In this document: positions 10,101 to 19,100 of the stretch, piece after piece | Layout of the letters: each line of letters opens with the position of its first letter | Position numbering within the stretch: position 1 is the first letter of the stretch | Origin: Crossaster papposus | Taxonomy: Eukaryota > Echinodermata > Asteroidea > Velatida > Solasteridae | Direction: 5' to 3' | Assembly: GCA_037893245.1 (NCBI GenBank) | Contig: JBAIAA010000437.1 | Coordinates: forward strand, 186,001 to 250,000 | DNA length: 64,000 nt | Translations under genes and position numbers: made by a program | Notes under the pieces: model-generated | Seen by the model: only the letters and a program-made list of their open reading frames with translations | The model's database searches: none | Told to the model about the DNA's origin: nothing

Positions 10101-13100
10101 AGCTCCCCACATGTGGAGAAACGTGCCTCCAGCATCATCAGTGTGAGGTTCACAATCTATGGAGTACAATGAGCAATACCACCAGCAACCCTTACAGAAT
10201 CCACAGATGCCCCCACATCCTTCTCTACATCACATGATGCCTTCTCCTCAGCAACCTTCTCAGCAAACTCAGCAGCAGCAGCAGCAGCACCAACAGCGCA
10301 CCCCAACAGTGTCTGCCGCCTTGGGTTCTGCTGCCCAGGTACTGAGGAACCAGCCCAGTCCAACCCAGCCTAGTTCAGGCACAGCCTTACAGACCAGCTT
10401 CCCGAACATTTCCGGTCTGTCCAACATCTAAGGACTTAGTGGCTACCTGGATTCTCCTCTTCATCTCGGTTATCAGGATGGGGAACTCCCAACACCAAAA
10501 GGAAAGAAGTCGTGACTGTTGTGATAAAGTAGCGGGCTATACATCAAGTCAAAGTAGTGTAGTGTAGTTTACAGTGTAGTCCCATAAAATTTCAATTAAA
10601 AAAGTATGATAAACACCCAATGTTTTTTCCAAAAAAAATGTTAATAATTAACACATGATAATAATGGTATATAGTAATAGGCCTAACATTTAACAAAAAA
10701 CAGTCTCTAGGATGACACAACAGTGACTACATTAACAGTCACTACAACAACAGTGTTGTCAGTCACTACAACAAGAGTCACCACAACAACAGTCACCACA
10801 GCCAAATACTCTAAATCGTCTTGTCTTCCATAGAACGAACTGCATCTGCTGGGGAGTTGGCCCAGTGCTTCAGGAGGTTCATCTGCATCTTTCCTTTCTT
10901 GGTGGAGGTGTTACTGCCAGCAATGTGTGTCGTACAAGTTGCTCTCCTTTCTCAATGCTCCAGGGATGAAGTCGTGGTTCATGTTCACTGCACGGTCACT
11001 GCTGGTTCTGGAGTCCAGGGTACCGTATCCTCACCAGATTGTGAAGGACAATGCAGGCTTTCACGATGACCTTCATAGTAGAGGGGATGGTGCTGCATGG
11101 TAGTCAGCAGAACTTGGAAGCGGTTCGCTAGGATGCCAAAGGCATTTTCTACTACCCTTCTGGTGCGGAAAAGCCTGTAGTTATCCTCTCTTCATCGTCT
11201 AGCCCCCGGAGCCTATATGGCTTCATCATGGTGTCTCGGAGGGCAAAGGCGTCGTCGCCGATGAAGATCGAAGTAGGGAACATCCTGGTAGTCATTGGGT
11301 AGAGGATCAGGGGCAGTGAATCCTATGGTACCGTCTTCAACACATTCCTTGGTTTCACAGTTATTGTGATGCTGATCCTGTACCACCGACGTCTGCCCAG
11401 ATGAACTTGGACTCCGCGTCTACAAGGGCCATGAGTACAACATAATGTAATCCCTTGTAGTTGAAATATTGGGAACCACTCGATGGAGGACACTTGCAAG
11501 CAATGTGCTTCCCATCTAGTGCACCACATGTTTAGGGGAAGTTACATTTCTCTCGTTACAAGAACGGTGGCATACGCTGATATACGCTGGGATACGCCGA
11601 GGTAGGTTAGCATGCTTAAAAATTGTGTGCGTATGCCTGCGTATGGTTCATACGCTAAGCACACGCTAGGCATACGCTATGCATACGCTGAATACGCCAG
11701 AGGTACGCCAGAGGTAGGTTACGCATAGGTCGAGTACGCTGGACATAAGTTGCCATAGGTTGGCATGAAGGTTTACCATAGAGCTAGCGTATTGATAGCG
11801 CATTGATAGCGTATGAGTAACGTAATTCTAACGTATGTCTGACGTATCTGCAACGTATATAGACATATTGGCGTATGCCTGACGATTGAGTAACGTATTT
11901 AGCGTACAACTAGCGTAATATTGGCGTATGGCCAGCGTATATCCCAGCATATTGCCAGCGTTTTGAGAAAGTATATATATATAGGCTCCTATTTCTAGCT
12001 CGTCTTCAGTTCTTCTTTGACCTTAGACCAGAGAGGATGGAGCTAGCTCTTCTCCAGCACCAGCATGATCTGATCGATTTTGCAGTTCACCAGATCCAAC
12101 AGAACATAATCTGAAGAAGGAGGAGGGGAAGAAGAAGAAGACGTGAAGTTTGGGTGAGACCATGGATCGGCATGCAGCGACGGCAGTTTGACCTCTACGA
12201 CAAGCTTTTGGTGGAGCTCCGAAACGAAGACCAAAGACCATTCAAGAACTTCATGCGGATGCCCCCCCCCCCCCCCCCCCCGAGATGTTCGATGAGCTGC
12301 TAGCCAGAGTGGGTCCAGGATCACAACAAAAAAACACCTGGTACAGGGATCCCGGTACAAGGCCTGAAGCTTGCTCTGACTTTGCGCCACCTTGCCTCTG
12401 GGAGCAAGTACTCAAGCATGCAGTACAGATGGAGTGTCCCCCACCCAGTCAATCGTCGTCGGAGAGGTTTGCCAAGCCATAATCGATGAGTACATGCCCG
12501 AGGTGATGTACTGCCCCACCAGTCCTAAGGGATGGTGTGCCATACATATCTGACAAGTTCCTCGAGAAATGGAACTTCCCCTAAACATGTGGTGCACTAG
12601 ATGGAAAGCCCATTGCTGGCAAGTGTCCTCCGTCGAGTGGTTCTCAATATTTCAACTACAAGGGATTATATTATGTTGTACTCATGGCCCTTGTAGACGC
12701 GGAGTCCAAGTTCATCTGGGCAGACGTCGGTGGTACAGGATCAGCATCACAATAACTGTGAAACCAAGGAATGTGTTGAAGACGGTACCATAGGATTCAC
12801 TGCCCCTGATCCTCTACCCAATGACTACCAGGATGTTCCCTACTTCGATCTTCATCGGCGACGACGCCTTTGCCCTCCGAGACACCATAATGAAGCTATA
12901 CACTGGCTCCGGGGGCTAGACGATGAAGAGAGGATAACTACAGGCTTTTCCGCACCAGAAGGGTGGTAGAAAATGCCTTTGGCATCCTAGCGAACCGCTT
13001 CCAAGTTCTGCTGACTACCATGCAGCACCATCCCCTCTACTATTAAGGTCATCGTGAAAGCCTGCATTGTCCTTCACAATCTGGTGAGGATACGGTACCC

Positions 13101-16100
13101 TGGACTCCAGAACCAGCAGCTCGACCGTGCAGTGAACATGAACCGTGACTTCATCCCTGGAGCATTGAGAAAGGAGAGCAACTTGTACGACACACATTGC
13201 TGGCAGTAACACCTCCACCAAGAAAGGAAAGGTGCAGAGGAACCTCCTGAAGCACTGGGCCAACTCCCCAGCAGATGCTGTTCGTTCCATGGCAAGACAA
13301 GACGATTTAGAGGATTTGGCTGTGGTGACTGTTGTTGTGGTGACTGTTGTTGTAGTGACTGACAACACTGTTGTTGTAGTGACTGTTAATGTAGTCACTG
13401 TTGTGTCGTCCTAGAGACTGTTTTTTGTTAAATGTTATTACTATGTACCATTATTATCATGTGTTAATTATTAACAATTTTGTTGGAAAAAACATTGGGT
13501 GTTTATCATACTTTTTTAATTGAAATTTTATGGGACTACACTGTAAACTACACTACACTACTTTGACTTGATGTATAACCCGCTACTTTATCACAACAGT
13601 CACGACTTCCTTTCTTTTGGTGTTGGGAGTTCCCCATCCTGATAACCGAGATGAAGAGGAGAATCAAGGTAGCCACTAAGTCCTTAGATGTTGGACAGAC
13701 CGGAAATGTTCGGGAAGCTGGTCTGTAAGGCTGTGCCTGAACTAGGCTGGGTTGGACTGGGCTGGTTCCTCAGTACCTGGGCAGCAGAACCCAAGGCGGC
13801 AGACACTGTTGGGGTGCGCTGTTGCTGCTGCTGCTGCTGCTGCTGAGTTTGCTGAGAAGGTTGCTGAGGAGAAGGCATCATGTGATGTAGAGAAGGATGT
13901 GGGGGCATCTGTGGATTATGTAAGGGTTGCTGGTGGTATTGCTCATTGTACTCCATAGATTGTGAACCTCACACTGATGATGCTGGAGGCACGTTTATCC
14001 ACATGTGGGGAGCTGGCTGATACTGCTCGGAGGTTGATGGTGCTGAGGAGCCGTACGAGCCAAAGGACGGTGCTTAACTGGGCCGCAGTTGGTGAGGTGC
14101 TTGAGAGTGGCGGGCTTGCTGGGTTTCTTGGATGGGGGAGCTCCCATGGCACTTGGAATGTCATCATCACTCTCCTCATTCATCAGGTCAGACAGCAACC
14201 TGTTGATGGTGGACCTTGTCTTCTTGTACTTGGCCTTGGACATGGTCAGCAGGCTGTCTCGAACGTAGTTGGCAAAGGCTGTTCGGGCTGTGATGGGCTG
14301 CTTCTGGGCTTTGGAAAGGTCCTTGAGGATGGTGCGTGACTCAGCAACTCTCTTCTGTAGGGACTCAAGGAGGGCACCGTCCGGTTCCTGAGGTCACTTG
14401 CGTGAGGCTGAAGGGGGGGGGGGGGGGGGGGGGGGGGAGGGGGTAGGGGTGAGCTCATCCAGGCCAATTTCCAGGTCAGCGCAGGCATTCTCGGCAGCAT
14501 CAAGATATCTTGCAAGTGTGAAAATACCGCCGCTTATAGCCACTTGTCACGTGATAGGCGGCACGCTGGGCATGCGCTGTGAATACGCTACTCATACGCT
14601 ACTAATACGCTATCCATACGCATAGTACGCTGGCCATACGCAGCCCATACGCTGGTTATACGCTGACATACGCTGGTCATACGCTGGTAGGTGCTGACAT
14701 TTGGGTGTGAGGAGTCATGCATGATTTTGTTAACTTTCAACAGAACCCGATGTTCATACAAGGAAACAATATAAGGAAGATTCGAATTAATTATACGTTG
14801 GGCAATCTTACTGGGTCTTTCTAACTTCTTAAATAATAATAACAGGTATTTAGAAACGCTCTCCATAGAAAACTATATCACAGCGCTTACAAAAACAGAA
14901 AATGCACAATAAACAGCAAAATCTTATCGGAAAAGCTACATACCCTACACAATGTTTGAAAAGCAAGAGAAAAAGAGAAAAGCTTAAACAGGAAAGAGAT
15001 GTGTTTTCAGAATTTATTTAATTGGTCTGTGGATTTTGCGGCTTTAATGAAAGAAGGGATGTTGTTCCATTCTGTGGATGCAGTTACAGTGAATTTGCAA
15101 TCGCCAGATTTGCTACGGGTCCTAGGAATGGTAAGCAAAAATGGGTCTCGAGAAGAGCGAAGATTAGGGCGAGATGGGTTATGAAAAGTAAAGCAATCCT
15201 TGATATATAATGGCGTCTGGTCATGGAAGGCTTTAAAAACAAACAAAAGTACTTTGAAGAGAATTCTTTCTTTTACGGGAAACCAGTGGAGAGATTTAAG
15301 TAGAGGACTGGAGTCATGACGACGATCTAGCTTAAAGATAATGCGAGCTGCCCAGTTTTGTAAACTTTGCAGCCGCTTCAAGTATGCCTGGGGAACATAT
15401 GTTAAAAGGCAGTTGCAATAGTCTAATCTGGACAAAATATGACAGCGTACAGCACTATGACAGATATCTTCAGTTATGTACTTCCTAATTTGAGATATGT
15501 TTTTTAGATGGAACCTAACAGACTTACATAAATGATTAACTTGCTCTAACATAGACATATTACAATCAAAGTAAGCACCAAGGTTCCTGGCTAATTTAGA
15601 AGGTACAATAACTGTGGAACCTACATTAAGAGTAACATTTCCAAGGCAACGAAGGCTATGAACAGAACCAATTGCAAGAAATTCAGTCTTTTCTTCATTC
15701 AGTTTCAGTCTGTTATGTGTCATCCAAGTGTTGATGTCTACCACACAAGAAGAAAGTGACTTTAATGCTTCATCTAGGCTGAAAGCCTTCTTCGGATCAA
15801 ATGTTATGTAGAGTTGTATGTCATCAGCATAAGTGTGGTAGAATATATTATGATGACGAGCGATGTCTCCAACAGGTAGAGTATAGGTGGTGTAGCCAAT
15901 CGGCCCGAAAACAGATCCTTGTGGAAGGCCTATTGAACTCCTGCTGGGTTGAGATGACTTTCCATTTATTTCTACTTTGGTGGTCCAGTCTTCAATGTAG
16001 GATTTGAACCACCGGAGTGCAGTGCCATCAACTCCTATTCTACTTGACATACGAGAGATCAAGATTTGCCGGTCGATGGTATCAAATGCTGCCGAGAGAT

Positions 16101-19100
16101 CGAGTGATAACAGCAATGCTACATGGCCTTTATCTAATGCAAACATTATGTCGTTTTTCACCTTCACAAGAGCGGTTTCGGTGCTGATTGGTATTGCTCA
16201 TACAGGTCGTTTTCAGTCATGTGATCCATTAATCGACGACAAACAACTTTCTCGATAATCTTTCCAAGAAAACTCAGATTGGCAACTGGTCTGTAGTTGG
16301 AGAGACAGTTTCTGTCGAGTGATGGCTTTTTGAGAAGTGGTCGAATGACCGCAGTTCTTGCCGTCGATGGGAGGATTCCAGATGAGAGTGACGAGTTGAC
16401 CACCTCAGTTATGATGGGAAGACGGTCTTGGATGTTTTCCTTTAAGAACCATGTAGGAATTGGGTCCAGGCTGCATGACTTAGTCGCTGATGCCTTGATG
16501 ATTTTCAGTATCTCATCTTCAGTTGTTGGATCGGAGCAGACCATAGGTGGAGATGAAAGTGGTCTAGATTCAAAGGAGCGTTCAGAGCTTGAGGAGATAT
16601 TCCCCAGATTTCGTTGAATCTTCTCAATCTTGTTTACGAAGAATGTAGAGAACTGGTTGCACAGGGTTTCAGCACAGTCGTGGAAAGGAAGACACAAGGC
16701 CTTTCGGTTCAAAAGGTGGTCTAGATTCTTGTAGACTTCTTTGGTATCAGAAGTAGACAACACCTTTCGAAAATAACATATCTTCTTTTTTCTTTTTTTT
16801 TGACAAGTTACCAAAATTACAAACAAGACAAAAAGTAAGAATACTCTGAATCAAGGACTGATAAAAGGGAATTAAAAACCTATTGTCAACACGAAATTCC
16901 TTCAATTTCCTCAGGAAATATAATCTTTGATTTGCTTTTCCTGACACATTCTTACAGTTGTTCGTCCATGTGCGTTTACTATCAATCACAGTACCCAGAT
17001 ACTTATATTCAGACACTTGCTGAATAAGTTGATCATGAATAACTAAAGGCTCATGAACTACTGCTGACCGACGGAAATAAAAAACATTTCCTTTGTTTTG
17101 TTAACATTGAGAACTAAGTGATGACGATCACACCAGTCTACATACTTTTGCACTATGTGGAAGTATTCAGATGGATCATTACGTAGATAACCACTAATAA
17201 CCGTATCGTCTGCATATTCGATTACACTGCAATTGGAACTCGTATTATTAAAATCAATTGTATACAGTGAGAACAGAACAGGTGAGATTACACAGCCTTG
17301 CGGTGCACCTAGACTCAAAAACTTGACACCCGAAAACATATTATTGCACTTGACCCTTTGTGGTCTCTCGATGAGAAAACTCTGAATTATCAATGCAAGC
17401 TGTGGCATAACATTAATAACTTATTAATTAATATGGAAAAATAGTGTTAAATGCACTTGAGAAGTCAATAAAAACAGATCTAACAAAAGACTTTGGCACA
17501 TTCATATGACTGTACAGTTTCTGAAGATAAAAAGCAACTGCATCCTCAACCCCTCTATTATTTTGATATGCAAATTGAGATGAGTCAAAGTGACCAACTT
17601 GACTGTTCAGAAATTTCAATAAAATCATTTCTAGACATTTCATAACATTTGAGGTCAAGGCCGCTGGACGATAATGATTAAAAAATAACTGGATTCTTAA
17701 CCTCTGGCACAGGAATAATGGTAGAGGATTTCCAGCATTGGGGAATACAACAACCTCCATTTATAATTAATTGATAAATTTGAGTAAAAATGGGGGCTAG
17801 TTATTGGCTGCACAAATTTAACACCTTGTTCGTGATGCCACCAGGACCACATGCCTTGATTACCTTCGTCCTTGCAATTATTTTACGGACCCCATGAGCA
17901 TCAACAACAACAGTATCATCCAAGTTCTTGGCCATACCCTGTAAATGTTGCACAGTACGTATTCTCATTATCAACCGAAAAATCATGTGTGTCAACCAAA
18001 ACATCATATTTTCTTTTGGTACATAGCGTTATGGGGACAACCCATAGGGTTTGTGTGTAAACTGAAATCTCTCTAATCTCAAACTCAGAACACTCTAAAA
18101 TTCTAAAACTTCAGCATCATTTGTCCTCTTCTTCATTTTCTTTCATTATACCCTAACCCGATTTTACCTTGTTCTGCCTTTACTGAACACCCAACGCGCT
18201 ATGGGGACTCGAAAATGTCCCCACTACTCGGTCTGTCTTTTCCAAACAAAAGAGCCTGTCCCCCTAACGCGGGGGGGGGGGGGGGGGGGGGGTTAGGGGG
18301 TCGAAAATTGCACTTTTCTGAGTCAGTAAATTTGACTTTGTTTTTAGTTAATTTCGACCCCCAAAAGTGTCATTGTCCACAAGGAAAAAGAATCGTGCAG
18401 ATTCGGATGCGTTTCGGGGTAAATTTTGACCCAGGAGTGTTCAGAGTGTACATTCGTTATATGCATTCTTATATAATTCTGTATAGTCTACTCGGTGTGA
18501 GTTTTATTTGTGACTGCAGGTTAAAGGTTACCATCGCGAATTATACATTTTAATATCGATTAAAATTATTGTTTTCGCAGGTGAATCTACTCTTTCAGAA
18601 TGCGAGCACGTAGGTAGAGACAGGAGGTGTTACCTGAACAGAAGAGCTGGAGTTTCATGCATACCTGGTAGGTGCTGAATGACTGGAAATATTTATGCAT
18701 ATTAGTTTTAAACACCCTTTTTAACATTATTTTTCCTTATCACACTATATTATGAGTGAACATGCATATGCATGTGTTTAGATGCTAATCACCAATAGTT
18801 CATCCACATTGCAATACTTGCACATTCAAACAAAATCGAAAAACTTGGTGCCGTGGTCAATTTGACCTTTCTTGGGAAATGACTCATCACTCTGTTCAAA
18901 ATTATCAGATTTTGACACACTGTACAACTGATTTGTTGGGGGGTCTATATATCCGTTTAGCCACACCCTCCGGGGTAAACAAAAAAAGCCAGCACTGCTG
19001 TGTATACTTGTTCAAACAAACAACATTGTATTCGGTTTGCATTGAGTTATACATTATACTAAAACGAAAGGGGTTAAGTGTTTCAGAAAGTAATGTCCGA

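Larger units (their letters stand above)
9213..11545. mobile_element. partial Harbinger-type transposon, inverted copy (left arm)
   Basis: From about 9430 to 11545 this arm is the reverse complement of 12568-14690, with few mismatches. It starts with subterminal repeats on the theme CCAGCGTATG (9230-9550). The plus strand holds the second (Myb/SANT-like) gene and the minus strand holds the C-terminal part of the transposase. The N-terminal transposase region is absent, so this is an inverted duplication of the distal two-thirds of the element. Confidence 0.85.
11546..14690 (+). mobile_element. Harbinger-type transposon, main copy, right half of the palindrome
   Basis: The order is subterminal CATACGCTG-type repeats (11560-11960), a TATATATA box near 11973, a transposase gene on the plus strand, a convergent second gene on the minus strand, then subterminal repeats again (14540-14690). 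Convergent two-gene organisation and a DDE nuclease of the HARBI1 family identify the superfamily. The right end is cut where LINE sequence begins, so no target duplication could be read. Confidence 0.85.

Noticed and set aside
18215-18553. 112-residue frame with a poly-Gly run
   Set aside because: It is driven by a 22-nt G tract; no domain, and it overlaps the acceptor region of the SRCR exon.
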